Source: Gemmatimonas sp. (GTDB taxonomy: Bacteria; Gemmatimonadota; Gemmatimonadetes; Longimicrobiales; Longimicrobiaceae). Taken from it: a stretch of 64,000 bases of DNA. The DNA lies in contig WHSP01000003.1 of NCBI GenBank assembly GCA_009380025.1, forward strand, positions 1 to 64,000. The letters run 5' to 3'. The translations under genes and the position numbers were made by a program. Positions 1 through 7,883 of this stretch are shown here, in pieces (position 1 is the first letter of the stretch; each line of letters starts with the position of its first letter). The notes below the pieces were generated by a model. The model worked only from the letters and a program-made list of their open reading frames with translations. It had not been told where the DNA came from and made no database searches.

Positions 1-155
1 TGAATGCATCTAAGTGGGAAGCCCTGCCCAAGATGAATCCTCCCAGGCCGCAAGGCCTCTGAAGGGCCGTGGGAGACCACCACGTGGATAGGCGGCAGGT
101 GGAAGCGTGGCAACACGTGCAGCCGAGCCGTACTAAGGGCCCGTGCGGCTTGACC
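1..155 (+). rRNA. rrl: 23S ribosomal RNA, 3' end (partial)
   Basis: The window opens inside the 3' domain of 23S rRNA. Recognisable conserved stretches are 'gcatctaagtgggaagc', 'ggataggcggcaggtggaag' and the terminal 'tgcggcttgacc', which pairs with the 5' end of the molecule in the closing helix. The 3' boundary is set at the end of the closing stem by analogy with other 23S genes and is good to a few bases. The 5S gene follows after about 117 nt, so this is the distal end of an rrn operon. Confidence 0.95.
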
Positions 156-272
156 GGAGTTTTTCGGCAGTGCCGCATTCCGATGAAAGCACCGCACGAA
201 CTACCGAACGAGCACACGTCAGGCACACTCTCCTGGACTCGTGCCCCCACTACCCAACCACCCACCCCTTTC

Positions 273-390
273 GATCGGCGGCCAGAGCGCGGGGGATCCA
301 CCCGATCCCATTCCGAACTCGGCAGTTAAGCCCCGCTGCGCGGATGGTACTGCCGGGGCAACCCGGTGGGAGAGTACGTCGCCGCCGATC
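273..390 (+). rRNA. rrf: 5S ribosomal RNA
   Basis: The ends form a perfect 10-bp helix I, 'gatcggcggc' with 'gccgccgatc'. Internal 5S landmarks are present: 'gatcccattccgaactcggcagttaag' (loop B to loop C region) and 'gatggtactgccggggcaacccggtgggagagta' (loops D and E). The length of about 118 nt is normal. ORF-track entries across this region are shadows. Confidence 0.95.
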
Positions 391-404
391 TACTCCTACA
401 ACCC

Positions 405-449
405 AACGAAGGCCCCAGGCTCTTACCCGCCCGGGGCCTCGTTGCTTTT
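405..449 (+). terminator. Rho-independent terminator of the rrn operon
   Basis: The arms 'aacga(a)ggcccc' and 'ggggcctcgtt' form an 11-bp stem with one bulged A and a 16-nt loop. The stem is followed by 'gcttttcccc'. It lies directly after 5S, as expected for the rrn terminator. Confidence 0.8.
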
Positions 450-525
450 CCCCCTGATTCCCTTCGCCCCGACGCCCCCCGATCCGCCTTTTCCGCGCTG
501 CTCACAAGCTCTAGATTCAGAATCC

Positions 526-1419
526 ATGTCGATGGGAACTCGTGCCGGGACGGTTGCGATCGTAGGGCTGCCGAACGTGGGCAAGTCCTCGCTCCTCAAT
601 CGGTTCCTCGAGACCAAGCTGAGCATCGTAACCGCGTCTGCCCAGACCACTCGAGAGCGGGTGGTCGGGATCGACACGAGGGACGGGATCCAGATCGTCT
701 TTGTCGACACGCCTGGAGTCGTCGATCCCGCGTATCTGCTTCACCACTCGATGCTGGAGATCATCGAAAGAACGGTTGCGGACGCGGACGTAGTGGTCCT
801 CTTACTCGACGCCACCAAGCATCCGCCGACACTGCCGACTCCGATCGAAGAACGCCTCGCTGCGTCGCGCGGGAGTCTCGTTGTAGCCATCAACAAGATC
901 GACCGGGCACGGCCCGGCGACGTAGAAGCCCTGCAGCGGTGGACCGTGGATCACTTCGGCGCAGCCGCGGAAGAGGTCTCGGTCGCGACCGGCGAGGGGG
1001 TCGACTCGCTTCGCCAAGAGCTAGGCGTTCGACTGCCGCCCTCTCCCTACCTCTATCCGGACGACGACATCTCCACGCAGTCCGTCCGCTTCTTCGTCTC
1101 GGAGCTGATTCGCGAAACCATCTTCGAGCAATACGCGGACGAACTTCCGTACAGCTCCGCCGTCGAGGTGGAGGAGTTTCGCGAAACTGAGGATCCCCTC
1201 TACATTCGCGCAACGATCTTCGTGGAGCGTCCATCCCAGAAGGGAATACTCATCGGGCGTAAAGGCAGAGCGCTTCGCGAGCTCGGCGTCGCCGCGCGGG
1301 CCAAGATCGAAGACTTCGTGCAGCAGAGGGTCTTCCTCGACCTGTGGATCAAGGTTCTTCCGAAGTGGCGGAAGCGCCCTTCGGACCTTCGCCGATTCGG
1401 CTTCCCCGTACCGGAGTAA
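526..1419 (+). CDS. era: GTPase Era, 30S subunit assembly factor
   Basis: Era is a Ras-like GTPase that binds the 3' end of 16S rRNA during 30S maturation. The 297-residue product has the G1 P-loop 'GLPNVGKSS' (about residues 14-22), G3 'DTPGVV', G4 'NKID' and a C-terminal KH domain with the GxxG-type loop 'LIGRKGRALRELG' (about 245-257). The length is typical of the family. The ORF track begins inside 5S rRNA at 241, and that extension is spurious; homology begins at 'MSMGTRAGTVAIVG'. ATG 526 or ATG 532 are both possible. No Shine-Dalgarno sequence precedes the start, and a 'tagatt' -10-like hexamer ends 8 nt upstream, so a leaderless transcript is conceivable. The gene sits immediately after the rrn operon. 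Confidence 0.95.
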   Translation: MSMGTRAGTVAIVGLPNVGKSSLLNRFLETKLSIVTASAQTTRERVVGIDTRDGIQIVFVDTPGVVDPAYLLHHSMLEIIERTVADADVVVLLLDATKHPPTLPTPIEERLAASRGSLVVAINKIDRARPGDVEALQRWTVDHFGAAAEEVSVATGEGVDSLRQELGVRLPPSPYLYPDDDISTQSVRFFVSELIRETIFEQYADELPYSSAVEVEEFRETEDPLYIRATIFVERPSQKGILIGRKGRALRELGVAARAKIEDFVQQRVFLDLWIKVLPKWRKRPSDLRRFGFPVPE

Positions 1420-1427
1420 CTCAACGA

Positions 1428-1601
1428 ATGCTCGATCCAAAGTTGCTGGAAATACTCGTGTGTCCCAAGTGTCGCGGGGAGCTCGCACTGCGGGAGGATC
1501 CGCCGGCCCTCGTGTGCAACAACTGCCGCCTCGTCTATGAGATCAGGGACGGCATACCGATACTCCTGATCGACGAGGCGAAGGCTCTGGAGATTTCGTG
1601 A
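1428..1601 (+). CDS. Trm112/UPF0434-family small zinc-binding protein
   Basis: A 57-residue protein with 'LLEILVCPKC' near the N-terminus, a second CxxC 'CNNC' and the family tail 'EIRDGIPILLIDEAKAL'. Trm112-family proteins bind zinc and, in archaea, eukaryotes and some bacteria, act as activating partners of methyltransferases; the bacterial UPF0434 (YcaR-type) members are poorly characterised. ATG 1428 begins at the family's usual 'MLDPKLLEILVCP'. The longer ORF from 1344 overlaps era and is not credible. The gene lies 8 nt after the era stop, so the two are probably cotranscribed. Confidence 0.88.
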   Translation: MLDPKLLEILVCPKCRGELALREDPPALVCNNCRLVYEIRDGIPILLIDEAKALEIS

Positions 1602-1989
1602 GAGAAGAAATGCCGTCATTGGGCGGCATCGAGGCCTTCGGTTCGGACGCCCGGGAGGTTTGACATTGATCTCCTGGTCACGATAACTTCCGGCGTTCTC
1701 CTTCGTTCCTCTTCCCAGGTCCTGTCCAACGCGAAGTGCTGCCCGCACAACTCATTTGGGCGTTCGCCTCGCGCGGTACTGGAGCGCAGCATCCCGTTCG
1801 TGATTCCAGCACGCGAGGGAATGCTCGGAGGGCGGCGGACAGAGCGACTGGATCTTCCCCGCTTGCTGCCTGCGGAAACGGGCACCGCGGGGACACTCGA
1901 GGAGCGGAAAGGCCCGCGGGACGAACGACCGCACGTGAGATCGTTCTCGTTGTGGCAAGTCAGGTAATGCTAATCAGCACGACAGGAAG
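1602..1989. other. Intergenic region without a recognisable gene
   Basis: This 388-nt gap separates the Trm112-like gene from the zinc-ribbon gene. The short ORFs listed here on both strands have no recognisable family features, ribosome-binding sites or codon bias. A small hairpin, 'atgccg' with 'cggcat', lies near 1610-1629, and a possible promoter follows (listed separately). Otherwise I see nothing in it. Confidence 0.5.
1660..1689 (+). promoter_or_regulatory. Candidate sigma-70-type promoter
   Basis: A perfect -35 'ttgaca' (1660-1665), an 18-nt spacer and a weak -10 'taactt' (1684-1689). If real, it would drive the zinc-ribbon gene with a leader of about 300 nt, or a short untranslated RNA. 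The -10 match is poor, so this is tentative. Confidence 0.25.
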
Positions 1990-2613
1990 ATGAACGTCGG
2001 GTGTCCGGACTGCGGAACCGTCTACCGTGTGGATCCAGCTAAAGTGCCGGTCGCTGGAGTACGTGCGCGGTGTGTTCGATGCCCGAGTGAGTTCGAGGTA
2101 TCCGTCGAAGAGCGGTTCAGCCAACCGCCACAGCCTGCCACCGCTGCATTTGTGAGCGCCTCGGAGGGCTTGGAGTCTGGCGCGGTCGGCGACGGACCAA
2201 AGACCGTCGGACTGGAAGGGCATGATCGCGATGCGTCAGTGGGCGCGGAATGGTCGGGGGAGAGTTCGCTGGGCGAGTCCGAGACCAACGCAACTGAGAC
2301 GGCGACCACAGCATCGCCAGGGCAAACGGACGCGAACGAGCAGACGTTGCCGCCAGCGCCATTCGGTTCCGCGGATCCGGACGCGCGGGCTCGGCGGCTC
2401 GCGCGCGCTCTCGTCTCCGACATCGTGGTCTACCACCCCGACCGACGCGAGCAGAGCCTGAAGCAGGGAACTATTCGGCAGGATTTTCGCAGCGAGATCA
2501 GCAAGAGTTGGGACGAATACGTCGACCAGGTCGGGAACGAAATGGCCAGAAAGACGTCCTACTTCCAGGCGGCGCTCAACGAGATCCTAGCTGGGGGTGC
2601 GCGGATCTTCTGA
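1990..2613 (+). CDS. Zinc-ribbon (MJ0042-type) protein with conserved C-terminal segment
   Basis: The 207-residue product starts with an MJ0042-type zinc ribbon, 'CPDCGTVYRVDPAKVP' then 'RCVRC', so four cysteines in two CxxC pairs (residues about 5-38). A long acidic, Ser/Thr/Ala-rich linker (about 45-130) is probably disordered. The C-terminal 70 residues ('RRLARALVSDIVVYHPDRRE' to 'ALNEILAGGARIF') are compact and charged; I recall similar tails in zinc-ribbon proteins of Gemmatimonadota and myxobacteria, but no function is established. ATG 1990 has 'aggaag' just upstream. No signal peptide or membrane segment is visible. Nucleic-acid or protein binding is inferred only from the zinc ribbon. 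Confidence 0.8.
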   Translation: MNVGCPDCGTVYRVDPAKVPVAGVRARCVRCPSEFEVSVEERFSQPPQPATAAFVSASEGLESGAVGDGPKTVGLEGHDRDASVGAEWSGESSLGESETNATETATTASPGQTDANEQTLPPAPFGSADPDARARRLARALVSDIVVYHPDRREQSLKQGTIRQDFRSEISKSWDEYVDQVGNEMARKTSYFQAALNEILAGGARIF

Positions 2614-2678
2614 CGAACGAACCGGAAGCCTTTGCCTGTCCCAGTCTGGTAGATGCGGCGCATGCCAACGCCAGTTCG

Positions 2679-2713
2679 AAGGGGCCCCGCCAGGTGGCCC
2701 TTGTTTGTTTTTT
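2679..2713 (+). terminator. Candidate Rho-independent terminator
   Basis: The arms 'aaggggcc' and 'ggccctt' form a short GC-rich stem with one bulge, followed by the T-rich 'gtttgttttttgg'. It lies between the zinc-ribbon gene and prfB and would separate their transcripts. Confidence 0.6.
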
Positions 2714-2732
2714 GGTCCCCGGGAGGTGATCG

Positions 2733-3843
2733 ATGATCATGATCAATGAAGGCAGGACGCGGTTGGACGACTACGATAACCGGCTCGGTGAGCTGAGGAG
2801 GTTTCTTTGACCTCGTCGCCAAGGAAGACCGGGTTCATCAGCTCGAGGCTCGAATGGCCGAGCCGGCCTTCTGGAACGATGCCGATCGAGCGCGAGGCGT
2901 CATCGACGAAGTCAACGATCTGAAGGCCTGGACGGATCCCTGGCGAGAGATGTCGTCCAAGGTCCAGGATCTTCGCGAGCTCGGTGAGCTCTTGGAGCAC
3001 GAAGACGATCCGGCGATGAACGAGGAGTGGAGCCGAGAAGTCGAGGAGGTCGGTGCCACCCTTCGTGACCTGGAGCTCCGGAACATGCTCCGCGGCGAAG
3101 ACGACAAGCGCGACGCAATCGTCACGATCCATCCCGGTGCCGGCGGGACGGAATCACAGGATTGGGCCGAGATGCTGCTTCGGATGTATCTGCGGTGGGG
3201 CGAGCAGCGTGGGTTCAGCGCCGAGCTGCTCGATCGATTGGAAGGTGAGGAAGCAGGCATCAAGTCCGTATCGTTCGAGATTCGCGGGCAGTACGCCTAC
3301 GGATACCTCAAGGCGGAACGTGGCGTTCACCGCCTGGTCCGCATCTCGCCCTTCGATTCCCAGGGCCGCCGCCACACCTCCTTCGCATCGGTGTTCGTCT
3401 ATCCGGTGGTCGACGATACGATCCAGATCGACGTCCGTGACGAGGATATCGAGATGGACGTCTATCGGGCGTCCGGTGCGGGCGGTCAGCATGTGAACAA
3501 GACGAGCAGTGCCGTGCGCCTTCGGCACACACCTTCGGGGATCGTCGTAACGTGCCAGCAGGAGCGGTCGCAGCACAAGAATCGAGCGACCGCGATGAAA
3601 ATGCTGAAGGCGGCCTTGTATCAACGCGCGCTCGAGGAGCAGGAGGCCGAGAAGGCGAAGCTCGAGTCGACCAAGACGGACATCGGCTGGGGCAGTCAGA
3701 TTCGGTCGTACGTCTTTCAGCCCTATACGATGGTGAATGACCATCGGACTGATCTCAAGGTCGGGGACGTGCAGAGCGTCATGGATGGCGACCTCGACCC
3801 GTTCATTCAGGCATACCTGAAGGAATTCGGCGCGAAAGCATGA
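2733..3843 (+). CDS. prfB: Peptide chain release factor 2 (programmed +1 frameshift)
   Basis: RF2 releases the nascent chain at UGA and UAA. The ORF track starts at 2854 because expression needs a +1 shift. Zero frame begins at ATG 2733 (after 'gggaggtg'), runs 25 codons to 'CTT TGA' at 2805-2810, then resumes one base later as DLVAKEDRVHQLEARMAEPAFW. The joined product is about 369 residues, matching normal RF2. Motifs are the stop-codon recognition 'SPF' in 'RISPFDSQGRRHTSF' and the catalytic GGQ in 'GAGGQHVNKTSSAVR'. The stop overlaps the lysS start in an ATGA junction, a prfB-lysS order also known from enterobacteria. The in-frame UGA gives autoregulation by RF2 abundance (established for the family). 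Confidence 0.95.
2796..2811 (+). promoter_or_regulatory. prfB programmed +1 ribosomal frameshift signal
   Basis: The sequence 'aggaggtttctttgac' contains an internal Shine-Dalgarno-like AGGAGG followed by the slippery CTT and an in-frame TGA C. This is the classic RF2 recoding arrangement (in E. coli 'AGGGGGTATCTTTGAC'). The downstream +1 frame continues directly into conserved RF2 sequence. Confidence 0.93.
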
Positions 3844-5357
3844 CCGAGACGCGGAAGACGACGGAGTGGAACAGGGTCGAACGGGACCGGTTGGCCAAGC
3901 TCGAGGCGCTGCGCGAGAGGGGAGTGCCGCCCTACGCCTACCGGTTCGATCGGACGCACAGCGCCCGCGAGGCGATCGAAGGACTGCCGGCCAACCAGGA
4001 GGAAGGCGACCAGGTCCGTGTCGCAGGGCGTCTGATCGCGTTCCGCCGCATGGGCAAGAGCAGCTTCGCCCACGTTGCAGACCGTAGCGGCCGGATCCAG
4101 GCCTACTTCCAACTCAACGTTCTGGGGGCTGAGGGGTATGAGCTGCTGGATCTTTTCGACCTGGGTGATTGGGTCGGCGTCGAGGGCAATCTGTTCCGAA
4201 CCCGGACCGGCGAGATCACGATCCGGGTCGAGCATTTCGAGCTCCTTGCGAAGACGGTCAGACCGCTGCCCCTGGGTAAGGAAGAGCTGGATCCCGAGAC
4301 CGGGGAGCGGCGCGTCTACTCGGGCTTCTCGGACCGCGAAGCTCGATACCGGCAGCGCTACGCCGATCTCGCCGTCTCTCCCGAGGTGCGACAGGTCTTC
4401 GAGGTCCGGGCCCGCGTCGTTCGTGCCATCCGACGGTTTCTCGACGAGCGCGGCTTTCTGGAGGTCGAGACACCCGTCCTGCAACCGGTGTACGGCGGCG
4501 CCGCCGCCCGACCCTTCGTCACGCATCACAATACGCTCGATCTGCCACTGTACCTCCGGATCGCCGACGAGCTCTACCTCAAGCGTCTGATCGTGGGCGG
4601 GTTCGAGCGGGTCTACGAGATCGGCAAGGACTTTCGGAACGAGGGGATGGATCGGTTTCACAATCCCGAGTTCACCATGCTCGAGTTCTATGCTGCCTTC
4701 TTCGATTACGAAGACGTAATGGCCATGACGGAGGACCTCCTGGAGGCCGTCGTGACCGATGCTTCCGGCGGCACCGTGGTCGAATTCGGCGATGCGAAGA
4801 TCGACTTCCAGCGACCCTTCCGAAGGCTCACGATGTACGATGCGTTGGAGACGTTCGCCGATCTGGACGTCTCATCGCTGTCGGATGACGAACTGCGCCA
4901 GCGCGTCCGCGGGCTCGGCGTCGCCGACGCCGAGATGCTTGGCCGGGGCCGCCTGATCGACGAACTGTTCGGAGAGTTGGTCGAACCCAAACTGACACAG
5001 CCCACGTTCATTACCGACTACCCGCGGGAGATGTCGCCCCTCGCGAAGCCGAAACGGGGAGACCCCGAGCTGACGGAGCGCTTCGAGCTGATCGTCGCGG
5101 GCAAGGAACTGGCGAACGCGTACAGCGAGCTCAACGATCCGTTCGACCAGCGGGAGCGTTTTCAGTCCCAGATCGCGCTCAAAGAACTTGGGGACGAAGA
5201 AGCCCACGAGCTCGATGAGGATTTTGTTCGCGCGTTGGAATACGGGATGCCCCCGACCGGCGGATTCGGGATGGGTATCGATCGGCTCGTGATGGTGCTA
5301 ACGAACCAACCGTCGATTCGAGACGTGATCCTGTTTCCGGCGATGCGTCCGGAATAG
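3840..5357 (+). CDS. lysS: Lysyl-tRNA synthetase, class II
   Basis: This cytosolic enzyme charges tRNA-Lys. The 505-residue length is typical. The N-terminal OB-fold anticodon-binding domain includes 'VRVAGRLIAFRRMGKSSFAH' (about residues 55-74). Class II motif 2 is 'FRNEGMDRFHNPEFTMLEFY' and motif 3 is 'GFGMGIDRLVM' near the C-terminus. The start ATG overlaps the prfB stop by 4 nt, giving translational coupling of two translation factors. A Lol permease gene follows after 15 nt. Confidence 0.97.
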   Translation: MTETRKTTEWNRVERDRLAKLEALRERGVPPYAYRFDRTHSAREAIEGLPANQEEGDQVRVAGRLIAFRRMGKSSFAHVADRSGRIQAYFQLNVLGAEGYELLDLFDLGDWVGVEGNLFRTRTGEITIRVEHFELLAKTVRPLPLGKEELDPETGERRVYSGFSDREARYRQRYADLAVSPEVRQVFEVRARVVRAIRRFLDERGFLEVETPVLQPVYGGAAARPFVTHHNTLDLPLYLRIADELYLKRLIVGGFERVYEIGKDFRNEGMDRFHNPEFTMLEFYAAFFDYEDVMAMTEDLLEAVVTDASGGTVVEFGDAKIDFQRPFRRLTMYDALETFADLDVSSLSDDELRQRVRGLGVADAEMLGRGRLIDELFGELVEPKLTQPTFITDYPREMSPLAKPKRGDPELTERFELIVAGKELANAYSELNDPFDQRERFQSQIALKELGDEEAHELDEDFVRALEYGMPPTGGFGMGIDRLVMVLTNQPSIRDVILFPAMRPE

Positions 5358-5372
5358 AGTAGGGAACAGAGA

Positions 5373-6623
5373 GTGAGCCCCTTGAAACTCGAATGGTTCA
5401 TCGCCCGACGCTATCTCGCCTCGCGCCGGGGTGTGCGCTTCCTCTCGCTGATCACCCTGATCGCGATCGGGGGTGTGTTCGTGGGCGTCATGGCGCTGAT
5501 CGTGGTGACGTCCGTTATGAGCGGGTTGCAGACCGATCTTCGGGAGAAGATCCTCGGGAACAATCCCCACATCTTCGTCACGAAGTACGGCGAGACGATG
5601 GAGCTACAGGGTTGGGAGGACACCCTGGAACGCGTCCGAGTCGTCCAGGACGTCGAGGCGGCCGCCCCCCTGGTCCACGCCGAAGTCGCTCTCGGGACCC
5701 CGGGCGGGCACGCACAGGCTGCGATCCTGCGTGGCATCGATCCGACCGCGACGGGAGAGCCGATCACCGATATCGTCGGTCAAATCCGGTCCGGTGAATT
5801 GGAGCTCGGGAAAACCGAATCCGGATTTCCACCGCTGCTGATCGGGGAGGGTCTTGCAGAACGATTCTCCGCCTACGAAGGGCGGGTCGTGAATGTGATC
5901 TCTCTCCAGGGCGTCCAGGTTTCCGCGATGGGAACGCTCGTTCCGAGGATTCGGAGGTTCGAGGTCGCCGGGCAGTTCCGAACGGGGATGTACGAGTACG
6001 ACAACAGCTTCATGTACACGACCCTCGAAGCGGCACAGGATCTCACTGGGCTGGCGCCCGGAGTCAGCCACATCGAGGTGAAAGTCGCCGACCCGATCAA
6101 TGCGGATGTTGTGGCGAACCGCATCGAAGACGAGCTCGGATTCCCTTATTGGGCACAGGACTGGATCGCGATGAACGCCCCGCTCTTTTCGGCACTCCAG
6201 CTCGAGAAGCTGGCGATGGGGATTATCCTTCTCCTCATCGTCATCGTGGCGGCGTTCAACATCATCTCTACCCTCGTCATGGTGGTGACCGACAAGACCC
6301 GGGAGATCGGCATCCTGAAGTCGATGGGCCTCAAGTCCTCCCAGGTCCAGCGCGTGTTCATGTTGCAGGGCGTCGTGATCGGTACCGTCGGGTCACTCCT
6401 CGGCGCCGGAAGTGGGCTTCTGCTGGTCTGGCTGCTGGACAGGTACCAGTTCATCGAGATCCCCGGGGATGTCTACTTCATCGATCGGCTGCCGGTCGCG
6501 TTCGACCCGCTCGAGATCGGGACCATCGTCGGCGCGAGCCTGCTGATCTCCTTCCTGGCGACCCTGTACCCCGCGCGCCAGGCCGCACGGCTCTTCCCCG
6601 TGGAAGCGATCCGGCATGAGTGA
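5373..6623 (+). CDS. lolC: Lipoprotein-releasing ABC transporter permease (LolC/E family)
   Basis: Inner-membrane permease that extracts lipoproteins for transfer to the outer membrane. The 416 residues show the family layout: an N-terminal membrane segment (about 25-50, 'FLSLITLIAIGGVFVGVMA'), a periplasmic MacB-type core domain, then three C-terminal membrane segments ('GIILLLIVIVAAFNIISTLV', 'VIGTVGSLLGAGSGLLLVWL', 'GTIVGASLLISFLATLYP') typical of FtsX-type permeases. Only one permease gene is present, so it may act as a homodimer like the single LolF described in other bacteria; that is inference, as is the symbol. The start is GTG 5373. It overlaps lolD by 8 nt. Confidence 0.9.
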   Translation: MSPLKLEWFIARRYLASRRGVRFLSLITLIAIGGVFVGVMALIVVTSVMSGLQTDLREKILGNNPHIFVTKYGETMELQGWEDTLERVRVVQDVEAAAPLVHAEVALGTPGGHAQAAILRGIDPTATGEPITDIVGQIRSGELELGKTESGFPPLLIGEGLAERFSAYEGRVVNVISLQGVQVSAMGTLVPRIRRFEVAGQFRTGMYEYDNSFMYTTLEAAQDLTGLAPGVSHIEVKVADPINADVVANRIEDELGFPYWAQDWIAMNAPLFSALQLEKLAMGIILLLIVIVAAFNIISTLVMVVTDKTREIGILKSMGLKSSQVQRVFMLQGVVIGTVGSLLGAGSGLLLVWLLDRYQFIEIPGDVYFIDRLPVAFDPLEIGTIVGASLLISFLATLYPARQAARLFPVEAIRHE

Positions 6624-7356
6624 CGAACGGGTGGAAGAGGGCGCCGCCATCGCGGCGATTGGCGTTCACAAGACGTATGTGGGCGGCGACGGATCGTTGC
6701 TCGAAGTACTCGCCGGAGCGGATCTTGTAGTTCAGCCGGGCGAGACGGTCGCAATCATCGGTGAGAGCGGCTCGGGGAAATCGACGCTACTCCACCTCCT
6801 CGGCGGACTCGACCGTCCGACCAAAGGCAGCGTCTGGATCGGGGGGACACGACTCGCGAACCTGGATGAGGACGCTACCAGTCGAATCCGAAACCAAAGC
6901 ATCGGCTTCGTCTTTCAGTTCCACCATCTCCTGCGCGAGTTCACTGTGCTGGAAAACGTCATGATCCCCACACTGATCACGGGTCGGACGGCAGCCCAGG
7001 CGAGGGACCGCGCCCGGAAGCTCCTCTGTGACGTTGGGCTGGAGGGCCGGCTAGAGCACAAACCATCTCAGCTCTCCGGGGGGGAACAGCAGCGGGTCGC
7101 CGTGGCGCGAGCGCTGGTCAATGAGCCCCTCGCGTTGCTGGCCGATGAGCCTTCGGGCAATCTGGACCCGGGCACGAGCGACCGTCTCCACCAGCTACTG
7201 TTCACCGTCAACGAAAGCTACGGGACGGCGATGGTTCTCGTGACGCACAACATGCATCTGGCGGAGCGATCCGGAAGAGTCCTCGAGGTTCGGGGCGGCC
7301 AGCTCGTGCCCACGACCCTCGAGGCGACCGAGTATCCGAAACGTTCTGTAGGGTGA
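6616..7356 (+). CDS. lolD: Lipoprotein-releasing ABC transporter ATPase LolD
   Basis: ATPase subunit paired with the upstream permease. The 246 residues contain Walker A 'GESGSGKST', a Q-loop in 'FVFQFHHLLREF', the ABC signature 'LSGGEQQRVAVARAL' and Walker B 'ALLADEPSGNLD'. 'QFHHLL' in place of 'Q.hhLlp' is typical of LolD-like MacB-family ATPases. The ATG lies inside the permease's 3' end. The stop overlaps the GTG of mcsA, so lipoprotein sorting and arginine-phosphorylation genes are transcriptionally linked here. Confidence 0.93.
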   Translation: MSDERVEEGAAIAAIGVHKTYVGGDGSLLEVLAGADLVVQPGETVAIIGESGSGKSTLLHLLGGLDRPTKGSVWIGGTRLANLDEDATSRIRNQSIGFVFQFHHLLREFTVLENVMIPTLITGRTAAQARDRARKLLCDVGLEGRLEHKPSQLSGGEQQRVAVARALVNEPLALLADEPSGNLDPGTSDRLHQLLFTVNESYGTAMVLVTHNMHLAERSGRVLEVRGGQLVPTTLEATEYPKRSVG

Positions 7357-7862
7357 GCACATACGCGATGCGGTGCGATAGCTGTGGGAAGAGTGACGCT
7401 GTGATTCAGCTGACGCAGGTCGAGAACAACGAAATGCGCGTTCTTCACCTGTGTGCATCGTGCGCGGCCGATCGGGGGGTCGAGACGGAAACACAGCAGG
7501 TGAACGAGCCTCTGGCCGATTTCCTGGCCCAGATCGGAAAGGGGGCCGGCGAGGGGCCCGCGAAGGGCCGCTGCCCCGCCTGCGGCCTCACGGCCTCGCA
7601 GCTCCGGCAGACCGGTCGGCTCGGCTGCGGTGTCTGCTACACCCATTACGACGATCACCTTCGTAGCCTCCTGAGGCGGCTGCACGGGGGCTCGAAGCAC
7701 GTCGGCAAGATGATCCTCCCTGCGGATCCGGAAGACTCCGACCGGACGGCGAGGATTCTCAGCTTGCGCCGGAGCCTGCAGAAGGCGGTCGATGCGGAAG
7801 ATTTCGAGCATGCCGCGTCCCTTCGGGATGAACTGCGCAGGCTCAATACGCCCGATCAGTGA
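7353..7862 (+). CDS. mcsA: McsA-like activator of protein-arginine kinase
   Basis: McsA is the zinc-binding partner that stimulates the McsB arginine kinase in Firmicutes. The 169-residue product has four CxxC pairs ('CDSCGKSD', 'CASCAADRG', 'CPACGLTAS', 'CGVCYTHYDDHL') and a C-terminal UVR motif ('AVDAEDFEHAASLRDELRRL'), the McsA architecture. It starts with GTG 7353 overlapping the lolD stop; ATG 7368 is an alternative giving 'MRCDSCGKS'. mcsB follows after 21 nt and then clpC, reproducing the mcsA-mcsB-clpC gene order of Gram-positive ctsR operons, without ctsR. Confidence 0.93.
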   Translation: MSTYAMRCDSCGKSDAVIQLTQVENNEMRVLHLCASCAADRGVETETQQVNEPLADFLAQIGKGAGEGPAKGRCPACGLTASQLRQTGRLGCGVCYTHYDDHLRSLLRRLHGGSKHVGKMILPADPEDSDRTARILSLRRSLQKAVDAEDFEHAASLRDELRRLNTPDQ

Positions 7863-7883
7863 CCGACGTAACCGTATGACCCG

